Assembly (NCBI GenBank): GCA_900551465.1
Contig: URWL01000055.1
Coordinates: 1-9,120, forward strand
Length of the DNA: 9,120 nucleotides
Origin: an uncultured Blautia sp.
GTDB lineage: Bacteria; Bacillota; Clostridia; Lachnospirales; Lachnospiraceae
Reading direction: 5' to 3'
Made by a program: the position numbers and the translations under genes. Under the pieces are notes generated by a model, which was not told the origin of the DNA, ran no database searches, and saw only the letters and a list, made by a program, of their open reading frames with translations. Below are positions 1-7,201 of the stretch, in pieces. Each line of letters starts with the position of its first letter. The stretch's first letter is position 1.

Positions 1-793
1 CCTTTGCCGCCTTCACAGCCGCCTCCCCCATTTTTTTACGGAGTCTGTCTGAGATTGCCTCACAGGGAGATTCCTCGATCATTTTCTGGTGATTTCTCTG
101 CACAGAACAGTCTCTTTCCCCCAGATGGATCACATTGCCTTTTTTGTCTGCAAGAATCTGAAATTCAATGTGTCTGGGATTACGGACAAAATGCTCAATA
201 TACATGGTATTATCTCCAAAAGCCATCTGTGCTTCCTTCTGGGCAGTACGAAAGCTTTCTGCAAATTCTGCCGCACAGTCTGCGGTACGCATTCCCTTGC
301 CTCCGCCTCCCAGCGCCGCTTTGATGATCACCGGATAGCCGATCTCATCTGCTTCTGCCATTCCTTCTTCCACAGAATAAACCGCTTTTTTGCTTCCCGG
401 AATCACCGGAACACCTGCCGCCGCCATAGTATTTTTAGCCGCCTGCTTATTGCCAAGGCTTGCGATCACCTGGGAAGGCGGTCCGATAAATGTAATATTG
501 CACTGTTCACAAAGCTCTGCAAACCTGCTGTTTTCAGACAGGAATCCAAATCCCGGATGAATGGCGTCTGCGCCTGAAACAATGGTCGCACTTATGATAT
601 TTTCCATACTGAGATAACTATGAGAAGACGGAGCCGGACCAATACATATAGATTCGTCTGCAAGCTGGGTATGAAGGGCTTCTCTGTCAGCCTCTGAATA
701 AACAGCTACGGTCTGGATGCCCATTTCTCTGCAGGCGCGGATGATCCGTACCGCTATTTCTCCCCTGTTGGCTATCAGCACTTTTTTTATCAT
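1..793 (-). CDS. accC: Acetyl-CoA carboxylase, biotin carboxylase subunit AccC (3' end outside window)
   Basis: This subunit uses ATP and bicarbonate to carboxylate the biotin carried by AccB, the first half-reaction of malonyl-CoA formation. The frame is open for 264 codons from ATG at 793 and runs off the left edge; the family is about 450 residues, so roughly 60% is present. Seen in the sequence: the N-terminal KVLIANRGEIAVR signature (residues 4-16), HPGFGFLSEN (80-89), Lys116 in the GNK motif, the ATP-grasp glycine loop GGGGKGM (162-168) after Lys158, and the NPRHIEFQ (205-212) and GERDCSVQRNHQK (225-237) blocks. The start is supported by AGGTGA overlapping the fabZ stop, with fabZ ending 10 nt upstream. 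AccD and AccA would be expected beyond the edge. No frameshift was seen on full translation. Confidence 0.96.
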   Translation of the reverse strand, partial: MIKKVLIANRGEIAVRIIRACREMGIQTVAVYSEADREALHTQLADESICIGPAPSSHSYLSMENIISATIVSGADAIHPGFGFLSENSRFAELCEQCNITFIGPPSQVIASLGNKQAAKNTMAAAGVPVIPGSKKAVYSVEEGMAEADEIGYPVIIKAALGGGGKGMRTADCAAEFAESFRTAQKEAQMAFGDNTMYIEHFVRNPRHIEFQILADKKGNVIHLGERDCSVQRNHQKMIEESPCEAISDRLRKKMGEAAVKAAK

Positions 794-803
794 TTTATTT
801 CAC

Positions 804-1232
804 CTATCCGATCATAAAAGTCAGTTCTGCATCTACCACTACTTTGCCGTCTACACTGGCAACCGCATGGCCTACACCTACCGGTCCTTTGCATTTGATG
901 ATCCTTGTTTCCAGTTTTATCTTGTCTCCCGGAGATACTTTTCCACGGAATCTGCAGTTTTTAATCCCGCCAAAATATGCTGTCTTTCCTTTATTTTCCT
1001 CTTTGCTCAGGATAGCCACCGCACCTGTCTGCGCCAGTGCCTCAACAGTAAGAACTCCCGGCATTACCGGTTCCTGAGGAAAATGTCCCCGAAAAAAGTC
1101 CTCATGAAAAGTCACACATTTATATCCTACTGCAAATTCTCCCGGCTGGTAATCCTCAATATAATCCACCAGCAAAAACGGGTGTCTGTGCGGAAGTATC
1201 TCCTCGATTTCTTTAATTCCTAAACGTTTCAT
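804..1232 (-). CDS. fabZ: 3-hydroxyacyl-[acyl-carrier-protein] dehydratase FabZ
   Basis: It dehydrates 3-hydroxyacyl-ACP to trans-2-enoyl-ACP in the elongation cycle, acting as a cytosolic hot-dog-fold enzyme. The product is 142 residues, the normal family length. Seen: the N-terminal ILPHRHPFLLVD block (12-23), the catalytic segment GHFPQEPVMPGVL with His50, and Glu64 in VEALAQTG as the second catalytic residue. It lies between accB (13-nt gap) and accC (10-nt gap), the usual streptococcal/clostridial order. A purine-rich GAGGTAGAG precedes the ATG at 1232. No fabM or fabN isomerase gene is in the window, so nothing here explains how unsaturated fatty acids arise; FabZ doing this itself would be speculation. 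Confidence 0.97.
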   Translation of the reverse strand: MKRLGIKEIEEILPHRHPFLLVDYIEDYQPGEFAVGYKCVTFHEDFFRGHFPQEPVMPGVLTVEALAQTGAVAILSKEENKGKTAYFGGIKNCRFRGKVSPGDKIKLETRIIKCKGPVGVGHAVASVDGKVVVDAELTFMIG

Positions 1233-1245
1233 ACTCTACCTCGAT

Positions 1246-1710
1246 CTATCTGATTCTGAATAAAGGCTGTCCGAATTCTACCATCTGTCCGTTTTCCACA
1301 AGAATCTCTGCAACCGTACCATCAAATTCACTTTCTATCTCATTCATCAGCTTCATGGCTTCCACAATTCCAAGTGTCTGGCCTTTTTTTACTGCTTTTC
1401 CTTCTGTGACAAAAGGATCCGCATCCTCGGCAGGCGCCGCATAAAAAGTTCCTACCAGCGGAGATTTTACAATTTGTCCTTCCGGTGCTTCTGCTGCCGC
1501 GCCTGTATTTCCTGACGCTTCATTTTCCATAACCGGAATGCCTGCCTCATTCTGAAGGATCACCGCCGGATTCTGTACCGGAATCCCTGTTCCCGGCACC
1601 GGAACCTCCTTTACAAGGCGGATATTTGTGCCGTTTTCTTCATAGTGAAGTTCTGTAACCTCAGAATCGGACACTGTTTTTATTAACGTAAGAAGATTTT
1701 CAAATTCCAT
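1246..1710 (-). CDS. accB: Biotin carboxyl carrier protein of acetyl-CoA carboxylase, AccB
   Basis: It carries the biotin that AccC carboxylates and the carboxyltransferase AccDA discharges onto acetyl-CoA. The 154-residue protein has the standard layout: an N-terminal segment (1-35) beginning MEFENLLTLIK, a flexible Ala/Pro/Glu-rich linker (about 36-80), and a biotinyl/lipoyl domain (81-154). The biotinylation motif EAMKLMNEI is present with Lys120 as the acceptor, preceded by VKSPLVGTFY at 81-90. The gene follows fabF by 15 nt with AGGAAA just before the ATG. Its neighbours are fabF and fabZ, so carrier and elongation enzymes are co-transcribed. Biotin ligase (BirA/BPL), needed for modification, is not in the window. 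Confidence 0.97.
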   Translation of the reverse strand: MEFENLLTLIKTVSDSEVTELHYEENGTNIRLVKEVPVPGTGIPVQNPAVILQNEAGIPVMENEASGNTGAAAEAPEGQIVKSPLVGTFYAAPAEDADPFVTEGKAVKKGQTLGIVEAMKLMNEIESEFDGTVAEILVENGQMVEFGQPLFRIR

Positions 1711-1725
1711 TTTCCTATTTCCGAT

Positions 1726-2964
1726 CTATTCAAACTTTTTTAACAGAAGAGTTGCATTATGTCCGCCAAATCCCAGAGAATTGCTCATGGCATAGCGGAT
1801 TTCCTTTTCCACCGGCGCGCCGATGGCATAATTCAGATCGCATCCTTCTCCCGGTTCTTTTGTACCTACAGTCTGGTGGATAAATCCATCCTGAATAGAT
1901 TTTACACAAGTAATAAATTCCACGCCGCCTGCTGCCCCCAGAAGATGCCCGATCATAGACTTGGTAGAATTTACCACCACCCTTTCTGCAGCCTCTCCAA
2001 AGGCCATATGGATGGCTCTTGTCTCAAAAAGATCATTGTGATGGGTACTGGTTCCATGGGCGTTGATATATTCTACCTCTGACGGATCCGCACCGGCTTC
2101 CTCCATGGCAAGAGTCATGGCCTTTGCGGCGCCGCTTCCGTCTTCTGCCGGTGAAGTGATATGATATGCGTCCGCAGTAGCGCCATAGCCCACTACCTCT
2201 GCATAGATCTCTGCGCCTCTTGCCAAAGCATGTTCCAGTTCTTCAAGCACTACAACACCTGCCCCTTCTCCGAGAACAAAGCCGTCACGATCCTTGTCAA
2301 AAGGAATGGACGCCCTTGCAGGATCGTCGGTTTCTGTCAGCGCTGTCAACGCATCAAATCCGGCCACGCCAGTGGGACAGATACAGCTTTCAGCGCCGCC
2401 TGCCAGCATGATTTCCGCATCTCCGTACTGGATCGCACGGAAGGCATCGCCGATACTGTGGGTACCGGAAGCACAGGCAGTCACTACGTCTGAACATTTT
2501 CCCCGAAGCCCTAACTGGATTGAAACATTTCCGGCAGCCATATTGGAGATCATCAGGGGAACCATAAGAGGAGGAACACGTCCGGGGCCTTTTGTCAAGA
2601 TCTTATCATAGCAAAGCTCTACCTGATGGAGATCTCCTACTCCGGAGCCGATGATCACTCCTGCACGGAAAGGATCTTCTTTTTCCATATCCAGTCCTGC
2701 GTCTTCAAATGCCTCTTTTGCCGCAGCTACTGCATACTGGGCAAATGGAGCCATACGTCTTACCATCTTTGGCTCCATATATTTTTTCGGATCAAAATCC
2801 CTGACCTCTGCCACAAGACGGACTTTATATTCTCCTGCATCAAATCTGGTAATCGGTCCAATACCTGTTTTTCCCTCACGGATCCCTTCCCAGAATTCCT
2901 GTACACTGTTTCCAATTGGCGTTACGGCTCCAAGTCCGGTAACGACTACTCTGCGTTTACTCAT
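1726..2964 (-). CDS. fabF: Beta-ketoacyl-ACP synthase II FabF
   Basis: This is the elongating condensing enzyme, joining malonyl-ACP to a growing acyl-ACP with loss of CO2. Its 412 residues match the family. The thiolase-fold catalytic triad is visible as Cys164 in TACASGTHS, His303 in NAHGTST and His340 in KSMIGH, and the C-terminal gate motif GFGGHN is at 398-403. The start ATG overlaps the fabG stop by 4 nt (ATGA), which indicates translational coupling. The ribosome site GGAGG lies within the last codons of fabG, 9 nt before the start. The FabB alternative is unlikely given the N-terminus MSKRRVVVTGLGAVTPIG and the single-copy operon setting. Confidence 0.97.
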   Translation of the reverse strand: MSKRRVVVTGLGAVTPIGNSVQEFWEGIREGKTGIGPITRFDAGEYKVRLVAEVRDFDPKKYMEPKMVRRMAPFAQYAVAAAKEAFEDAGLDMEKEDPFRAGVIIGSGVGDLHQVELCYDKILTKGPGRVPPLMVPLMISNMAAGNVSIQLGLRGKCSDVVTACASGTHSIGDAFRAIQYGDAEIMLAGGAESCICPTGVAGFDALTALTETDDPARASIPFDKDRDGFVLGEGAGVVVLEELEHALARGAEIYAEVVGYGATADAYHITSPAEDGSGAAKAMTLAMEEAGADPSEVEYINAHGTSTHHNDLFETRAIHMAFGEAAERVVVNSTKSMIGHLLGAAGGVEFITCVKSIQDGFIHQTVGTKEPGEGCDLNYAIGAPVEKEIRYAMSNSLGFGGHNATLLLKKFE

Positions 2965-3713
2965 ATCACCATTCCTCCGTCAACCTGAATGACCTGACCT
3001 GTAATATATGCTGCATCCTCAGATACCAGAAATGCAACTGTCCGGGCTACGTCCTCCGGTTTCCCAAAATGTCCCAGAGGGATCTGCGCTGCCGAAGCTT
3101 CCTTAACCGCCTCCGGAAGTACGGCTGTCATTTCTGTCTCAATAAATCCCGGAGCAACCGCATTGACTGTGATCCCCCGGGATGCAAGCTCCCTGGCTGC
3201 AGTTTTTGTAAGACCGATCACACCTGCCTTAGATGCCGCATAATTCGCCTGTCCTGCATTTCCTGCAATCCCTACCACAGAAGCAAGACTGACGATACGT
3301 CCTTTTTTCTGCCTTAGCATCTGTCTGGATACAAACCGCATCATATTAAAGCATCCTTTCAGATTTACATCGATCACACGGTCGAAGGCTTCCTCAGACA
3401 TACCCATAAGCAATCCGTCTTTTGTGATCCCTGCATTATTCACAAGAATATCAATTGCCCCATATTCTTTTACAATACTCCGTACTGCCTGGTCACAGGC
3501 CTGATGATCTGCTACATTCCACTGAAGAACAGCAGCTTCACCACCATTTTCCTGAATTTCTTTTCTGACCTCTTCTGCCCGTTCTGCAGAACCATTATAA
3601 TTAATGATCACGAAGATCCCCTTTGCCGCAAGCTCCAGAGCAATGGCTCTTCCAATCCCTCTGGATGCTCCTGTAACAACAGCGATCTGTTTTTTTGTCT
3701 GCTGCTCTGTCAT
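2961..3713 (-). CDS. fabG: 3-oxoacyl-[acyl-carrier-protein] reductase FabG
   Basis: It reduces 3-ketoacyl-ACP to 3-hydroxyacyl-ACP with NADPH. It is a 250-residue short-chain dehydrogenase/reductase with the cofactor loop TGASRGIG (14-21), NNAG (92-95), and a catalytic tetrad Asn117, Ser145, Tyr158 and Lys162 in the YxxxK motif. PGFIETEM (188-195) and the C-terminal ITGQVIQVDGG (237-247) are typical of FabG rather than other SDRs. A clear GAGGAG precedes the ATG at 3713. fabD ends 18 nt upstream, and fabF overlaps the end by 4 nt. No abnormal residues were seen in the active site. Confidence 0.97.
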   Translation of the reverse strand: MTEQQTKKQIAVVTGASRGIGRAIALELAAKGIFVIINYNGSAERAEEVRKEIQENGGEAAVLQWNVADHQACDQAVRSIVKEYGAIDILVNNAGITKDGLLMGMSEEAFDRVIDVNLKGCFNMMRFVSRQMLRQKKGRIVSLASVVGIAGNAGQANYAASKAGVIGLTKTAARELASRGITVNAVAPGFIETEMTAVLPEAVKEASAAQIPLGHFGKPEDVARTVAFLVSEDAAYITGQVIQVDGGMVI

Positions 3714-3731
3714 GATATCTCCTCTTTCTTC

Positions 3732-4661
3732 TCAGATTCCTTTCAAAATCTCACTGCACACAGTTTCTGCCTCTTCCCAGGTGCCGACCCGGTACATGGT
3801 TACATTTCTGTCTGTTTTTTTCATAAAACTGCTGAGAGTTTTTCCGGGACCAATCTCCACAAAAGTATCAATTCCTTCTGCAATCATATTTCTGATGCTC
3901 TGCTCCCAGCGTACCGAAGAGCTGACCTGTTTTACAAGAAGCTCCCGGATCGGTTCTTTTTCTGTTACCAGTTCTGCCGTTACATTGGTCACATAAGGAA
4001 CGGAAGGCTTTTTCAAAGTTACTTCTTCCAGGACCTTTTTCAGCTTTTCTCCGGCATTTTCCATCATCGGTGAATGAAACGGACCGCTGACTTTTAACGG
4101 AAGGACTTTTCTGGCTCCTGCTTCCTTCAGAGCTTTTCCCGCTCTTTCCACTGCCTCTTTTTCTCCGGTGATCACAATCTGACCCGGACAGTTATAATTT
4201 GCAATGTAAGCGCCGTCGATCTCCTGCATCACTTTTTCCACTGAGGAATTTTCCATTCCAAGAATCGCGGACATGGCTCCTGTACCTTCCGGAGCTGCAT
4301 GTTCCATAAAAATCCCTCTGGCACGCACAGTACGGACAGCGTCCAAATCACTCATGCCTCCGGCTGCCGCAATGGCACAATATTCTCCAAGACTCAGTCC
4401 GGCTGTCATATCCGGATGAAGCCCTCTCTTTTTCAATTCTCCTGTTATGGCAAGACAAGCTGCCACCATAGCGGCCTGTGTATACTCTGTTTTATCCAGA
4501 AGATCATTTTCCTCAAAACAAAGCTTACGAAGATCCAGATCCAGCATCTCAGATGCCTGGTCAAATAATTCCCTTGCTTCCGAACTGTTTTCGTAAAAAT
4601 CTTTTGCCATACCCGCTTCCTGGGCTCCCTGCCCGGGATAAAGAAATGCAATCCTACTCAT
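3732..4661 (-). CDS. fabD: Malonyl-CoA:ACP transacylase FabD
   Basis: It transfers malonyl from CoA to the ACP phosphopantetheine, making the extender unit for FabH and FabF. The protein is 309 residues, the usual size. Visible elements are GQGAQ (10-14), the nucleophile elbow GLSLGEY with Ser90, Arg115 that binds the malonyl carboxylate, His196 in SGPFHSPMM, Gln245, and EIGPGK (269-274). Its ATG lies inside the fabK 3' end, giving an 8-nt overlap that ends at the fabK TAG, so translation of the two is probably coupled. A GGAGAGG sequence within fabK serves as the likely ribosome site. Confidence 0.97.
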   Translation of the reverse strand: MSRIAFLYPGQGAQEAGMAKDFYENSSEARELFDQASEMLDLDLRKLCFEENDLLDKTEYTQAAMVAACLAITGELKKRGLHPDMTAGLSLGEYCAIAAAGGMSDLDAVRTVRARGIFMEHAAPEGTGAMSAILGMENSSVEKVMQEIDGAYIANYNCPGQIVITGEKEAVERAGKALKEAGARKVLPLKVSGPFHSPMMENAGEKLKKVLEEVTLKKPSVPYVTNVTAELVTEKEPIRELLVKQVSSSVRWEQSIRNMIAEGIDTFVEIGPGKTLSSFMKKTDRNVTMYRVGTWEEAETVCSEILKGI

Positions 4662-5592
4662 GCTCTGCCTCTCCGTTCATAAGACTCTGTGCCTGGGTTA
4701 CCATTCTCCGGATCACCTCTTCACAGGAAAGACTTTCCTTTACAAGTCCTGCACTCTGACCTGCCATAAGGCTTCCGTTTTTTATATCGCCTTCTACTAC
4801 GGCTTTTCTCAGGCTTCCAAGGGTCAGCGCCTCCAACTCCTGGAAATCCGCGCCGTTTTTTTCAAGCTCCAGATATTTTCTCGCCATATCATTCCGAAGG
4901 ACACGGATGGGATGACCTGTGCTTCTGCCTGTCACACGGGTGTCAATATCCTTTGCTTTCAGGATACTGTTCTTATAATTTTCATGAATCACAGATTCTT
5001 TGGATGCTGCAAAAACAGTTCCTGCCTGGATGCCTTTTGCCCCCAGCATAAAAGCTGCGGCCATGCCTCTTCCGTCGGCAATTCCTCCGGCCGCTACCAC
5101 CGGAATCTGTACTGCATCCGCAATCTGAGGAACAAGAACCATTGTAGTCAGTTCTCCGATATGACCTCCTGCCTCTGTTCCCTCGGCAATTACTGCATCA
5201 GCGCCGCATCGCTCCATTCTTTTTGCCAGAGCCGCTGACGCCACCACCGGAAGAACCTTCACTCCTGCTGCTTTCCAGTCCGCCATATATTTCTCCGGAC
5301 TTCCTGCGCCTGTAGTAACGATGGAAACGCCTTCCTCCACAATCACTCTGGCAACTGCATCCGCCTCCGGGCTCATTAACATAATATTAACACCAAAAGG
5401 CCTGTCTGTCATTGTCTTCGCTTTTCTGATCTGTTCTCTTACCCATTCAGCAGGAGCTGCCGCGGCTGCGATCAGTCCCAGGCCTCCGGCATTGGAAACT
5501 GCCGCTGCCAGATTTGCCTCGGCCACCCAGGCCATTCCTCCCTGAATCACGGGATATTCAATTCCTAATAATTCTGTGATCTCTGTTTTCAT
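4654..5592 (-). CDS. fabK: FMN-dependent enoyl-[acyl-carrier-protein] reductase FabK
   Basis: It carries out the last elongation step, reducing enoyl-ACP with NAD(P)H through FMN. It belongs to the 2-nitropropane-dioxygenase-like TIM-barrel family, not the FabI SDR family. Seen: IQGGMAWV near the N-terminus, GVNIML, and AEGTEAGGHIGE containing the conserved His, then VVAAGGIADGRG with the FMN phosphate-binding loop. The start at 5592 (MKTEITELLGIEYP, 312 aa) is preferred because GAGG then sits 8 nt upstream. An in-frame ATG at 5598 adds two residues but leaves only 2 nt to that site. It is the only enoyl reductase in the window. In known cases a FabK enzyme is insensitive to triclosan. Confidence 0.95.
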   Translation of the reverse strand: MKTEITELLGIEYPVIQGGMAWVAEANLAAAVSNAGGLGLIAAAAAPAEWVREQIRKAKTMTDRPFGVNIMLMSPEADAVARVIVEEGVSIVTTGAGSPEKYMADWKAAGVKVLPVVASAALAKRMERCGADAVIAEGTEAGGHIGELTTMVLVPQIADAVQIPVVAAGGIADGRGMAAAFMLGAKGIQAGTVFAASKESVIHENYKNSILKAKDIDTRVTGRSTGHPIRVLRNDMARKYLELEKNGADFQELEALTLGSLRKAVVEGDIKNGSLMAGQSAGLVKESLSCEEVIRRMVTQAQSLMNGEAEHE

Positions 5593-5610
5593 CCTCATAT
5601 CCTCATTTTC

Positions 5611-5700
5611 AGTTACTGTTCACAGCAACTATCTTCATACCCTTCCCATCATAAAGACAGAAAGTCTGATGTTCTTAGCTGCGTTATCAAAAGCAGACTT
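5611..5700 (-). other. Structured gap between acpP and fabK: two inverted repeats
   Basis: This is the only long gap (109 nt) in an otherwise tightly packed operon. On the transcribed strand an outer pair AAGTCTG / CAGACTT (5694-5700 with 5662-5668, 25-nt loop) follows the acpP stop directly. Then comes a compact hairpin of eight pairs, AGTTGCTG-TGAA-CAGTAACT, at 5611-5630 with one G-U pair, just before the fabK ribosome site. Neither is followed by a convincing U-run, so these look more like processing or mRNA-stability elements, or weak attenuators, than full terminators. The arrangement could let acpP and fabH accumulate more than the downstream enzymes; that role is inference. Confidence 0.5.
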
Positions 5701-5701
5701 A

Positions 5702-5926
5702 TTATTTATGCTCCTCCAGATACGCTGCCGCTGCACCAATAGTTGTGATCTGTTCCAGATCCTCACTTGGAATCTCTACTCCAAACTCTTCCTCGAGAGC
5801 CATTGCCAGCTCAAAAAGGTCAAGAGAATCTGCGTGAAGATCTTCTGTAAAGGAAGTGCTTTCTGTGATTCCTGCTGCCTCTGCTCCAAGTGTGTCTGCT
5901 GTGATCTCAATGATTTTTTCTAACAT
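5702..5926 (-). CDS. acpP: Acyl carrier protein
   Basis: This is the small acidic four-helix carrier that holds acyl intermediates on a phosphopantetheine arm. It has 74 residues, including the modification site Ser34 in HADSLDLFEL, and the acidic helix-2 region ALEEEFGVEIP (43-53) that docks with the synthase enzymes. A histidine stands where many ACPs have Gly before ADSL. A strong AAAGGAG lies 8 nt before the ATG at 5926. It is placed directly after fabH (28-nt gap) and before fabK, which fits a dedicated fatty-acid ACP rather than a polyketide or D-alanyl carrier. ACP synthase (AcpS) is not in the window. Confidence 0.96.
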   Translation of the reverse strand: MLEKIIEITADTLGAEAAGITESTSFTEDLHADSLDLFELAMALEEEFGVEIPSEDLEQITTIGAAAAYLEEHK

Positions 5927-5954
5927 GTTGTTTTCTCCTTTTTTGTGTTATTTT

Positions 5955-6905
5955 TTAAATTCCCCATTCCAGCACGGAAGCTCCCCAGGAAAGCCCTGCG
6001 CCGAATCCTGCAAGAATAAGTTTCTGTCCTTTTTTCAGTTTCCCGCTTCTGTTCAGTTCATTTAACAGTATCGGGATACTTGCGGAAGAGGTGTTTCCAT
6101 ATTTCTGAAGGTTCATAGGAAACTTCTCAATCTCTGTCTTCAGCCTTTTGGCCGCTGCCTCCACGATCCGCCGATTTGCCTGATGAAGAACAAACCAGTC
6201 AATATCTTCTGTTTTCAGATCGTTTTTTTTAAGAACCTCCCGCACTGCCTCCGGAACTCTGCGAACCGCAAACTGAAAAACCTCACGGCCATCCATGGAA
6301 ATATGGGAAGTTGTCTTCTGATCTCCGGCATGTCCCGGACAGGTCAGCGCTGCTCCGCCGGTTCCGTCTGAGCAGGCAAACGGAAGATACTGCTTTCCTT
6401 CCTTTGCCCGGATCAGAGCCGCCCCTGCCCCGTCTCCAAAAAGAATGCAGGTTCCCCGGTCTTTCCAGTCCACGATTCTCGAAAGCCTCTCACTTCCTGT
6501 AATAAGAATATTCCGGCAGATTCCGGAAGCTATATATGCCTGTGCCGTCTGATAGGCAAAAAGAAAGCCGCTGCAGGCAGCGTTCATATCAAAGCATACT
6601 GCACGGACTGCTCCAAGTTCTTTCTGCACCTCACAGGCTGCACATGGAAAGATCTGATCCGGCGTAGCTGTTGCCGTAATGATCATATCAATATCCTCCG
6701 GACTGATCCCGGCTTCTTTCACTGCCTGTCTCCCGGCCTCTGCCGCCATGGATACGGTGGTTTCCTTCCGGGCGATACGCCTTTGTTCCACTCCGGTCCG
6801 TTCTCTGATCCACTGATCACTGGTATCTACAAACTCAGCGATTTCATTGTTATCAAGGATCCGTTCCGGTACGCAGGCTCCCGTCCCGCAAATCACACCC
6901 GTCAT
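5955..6905 (-). CDS. fabH: Beta-ketoacyl-ACP synthase III FabH
   Basis: It starts fatty acid synthesis by condensing an acyl-CoA primer with malonyl-ACP. The 316-residue protein carries the full triad: Cys111 in NAACSGF, His241 in LHQAN and Asn271 in YGNTSSAS. GDGAGA (158-163) and the C-terminal GFGAGLSWGA (300-309) are family hallmarks. It is the first gene of the operon, with AAGGAGG 7-8 nt before the ATG and a leader of about 90 nt. Whether it prefers acetyl-CoA or branched primers cannot be told from these motifs. Confidence 0.97.
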   Translation of the reverse strand: MTGVICGTGACVPERILDNNEIAEFVDTSDQWIRERTGVEQRRIARKETTVSMAAEAGRQAVKEAGISPEDIDMIITATATPDQIFPCAACEVQKELGAVRAVCFDMNAACSGFLFAYQTAQAYIASGICRNILITGSERLSRIVDWKDRGTCILFGDGAGAALIRAKEGKQYLPFACSDGTGGAALTCPGHAGDQKTTSHISMDGREVFQFAVRRVPEAVREVLKKNDLKTEDIDWFVLHQANRRIVEAAAKRLKTEIEKFPMNLQKYGNTSSASIPILLNELNRSGKLKKGQKLILAGFGAGLSWGASVLEWGI

Positions 6906-6922
6906 GATCCGCCCTCCTTTTC

Positions 6923-6964
6923 CGGGACCGAAAACCGGTCCCGCAGTACATGTAGAATTACATG
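6923..6964 (-). promoter_or_regulatory. Two hairpins in the fab operon 5' leader
   Basis: The leader RNA, reading from the promoter, first contains CATGTA-ATTC-TACATG (6949-6964), a perfect 6-bp stem. It then has CGGGACCG-GTTTT-CGGTCCCG (6923-6943), a perfect GC-rich 8-bp stem. The second ends only a few bases before the AAGGAGG of fabH. It is followed by GAAAAGG rather than a U-run, so it is not an intrinsic terminator. It may stabilise the 5' end or affect access to the fabH ribosome site; this function is inferred. Confidence 0.6.
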
Positions 6965-6990
6965 CTGGTTTTATTTTGAATCTTTAATAT

Positions 6991-7003
6991 TTTGATTATC
7001 AAA
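6991..7003. promoter_or_regulatory. FabT-type operator palindrome
   Basis: TTTGATTATCAAA is a perfect 13-bp palindrome, apart from its central base, and matches the known FabT (MarR-family) recognition motif of streptococcal fatty-acid operons. It begins at the -10 edge and covers the predicted transcription start, so a bound repressor would block RNA polymerase. A weaker related sequence, TTTGAATCTTTAA (6975-6987, 9 of 13 positions matching), lies 16 bp downstream on the transcript and could be a second contact site. No MarR-family gene is in the window, so the regulator must be encoded elsewhere if the site is used. Confidence 0.72.
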
Positions 7004-7031
7004 GTATATATCCATAACAAAAGATTGTCAA
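7003..7031 (-). promoter_or_regulatory. Sigma-A promoter of the fab operon
   Basis: On the minus strand, TTGACA (7026-7031) and TATACT (7003-7008) are separated by exactly 17 bp. This is a consensus -35 and a -10 with five of six matches. The start site is expected near 6996, giving a leader of about 90 nt before fabH. It is the only strong promoter seen for the whole operon. The operator palindrome at 6991-7003 touches its -10 box. Confidence 0.85.
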
Positions 7032-7110
7032 GAGGATTTTTTTATTTCTTGCTACCCACAGACGATGCATATAAGAAAAAAGTGGATAACAGCCAAACAG
7101 AAATCCTTCC

Positions 7111-7138
7111 GGCAGTGTCCGGCCTACGGCCGGATGCC
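7111..7138. repeat. GC-rich hairpin between fab promoter and the long inverted repeat
   Basis: GGCA-GTG-TCCGGCC-TAC-GGCCGGA-TGCC folds into an 11-bp stem with a 3-nt bulge. It is followed by further GC-rich, partly self-complementary sequence (GCCAG...CTGGC around 7136-7152). The local GC content is far above that of the AT-rich flanks. No U-run follows on either strand, so it is not a terminator. It looks like a REP-type or other repetitive palindromic unit, but copy number in the genome cannot be known from here. Confidence 0.5.
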
Positions 7139-7201
7139 AGCCGCAGACTGGCTAGCAGTGCTGTGCCCTGCAACTCCCCACCCGGGAACACAAAAACGGC
7201 A

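Noticed and set aside
3504..5238. Long plus-strand ORFs of up to 192 codons within the fab genes (3504-4073 and 4660-5238)
   Set aside because: They lie antisense to fabG, fabD and fabK, whose families are certain, and show no ribosome sites or domain signatures.
6923..6943. GC hairpin considered as an intrinsic terminator or attenuator of the fab operon
   Set aside because: It is followed by GAAAAGG, not a T-run, and no competing stem was found.
6906..7031. FapR operator in the fab promoter
   Set aside because: No match to the Bacillus FapR consensus could be seen, while the FabT motif is present exactly.
7118..7134. Resemblance of TCCGGCCTACGGCCGGA to enterobacterial REP sequences
   Set aside because: The likeness is limited to a short GC palindrome and the host is clearly not an enterobacterium; kept only as a generic palindromic repeat.
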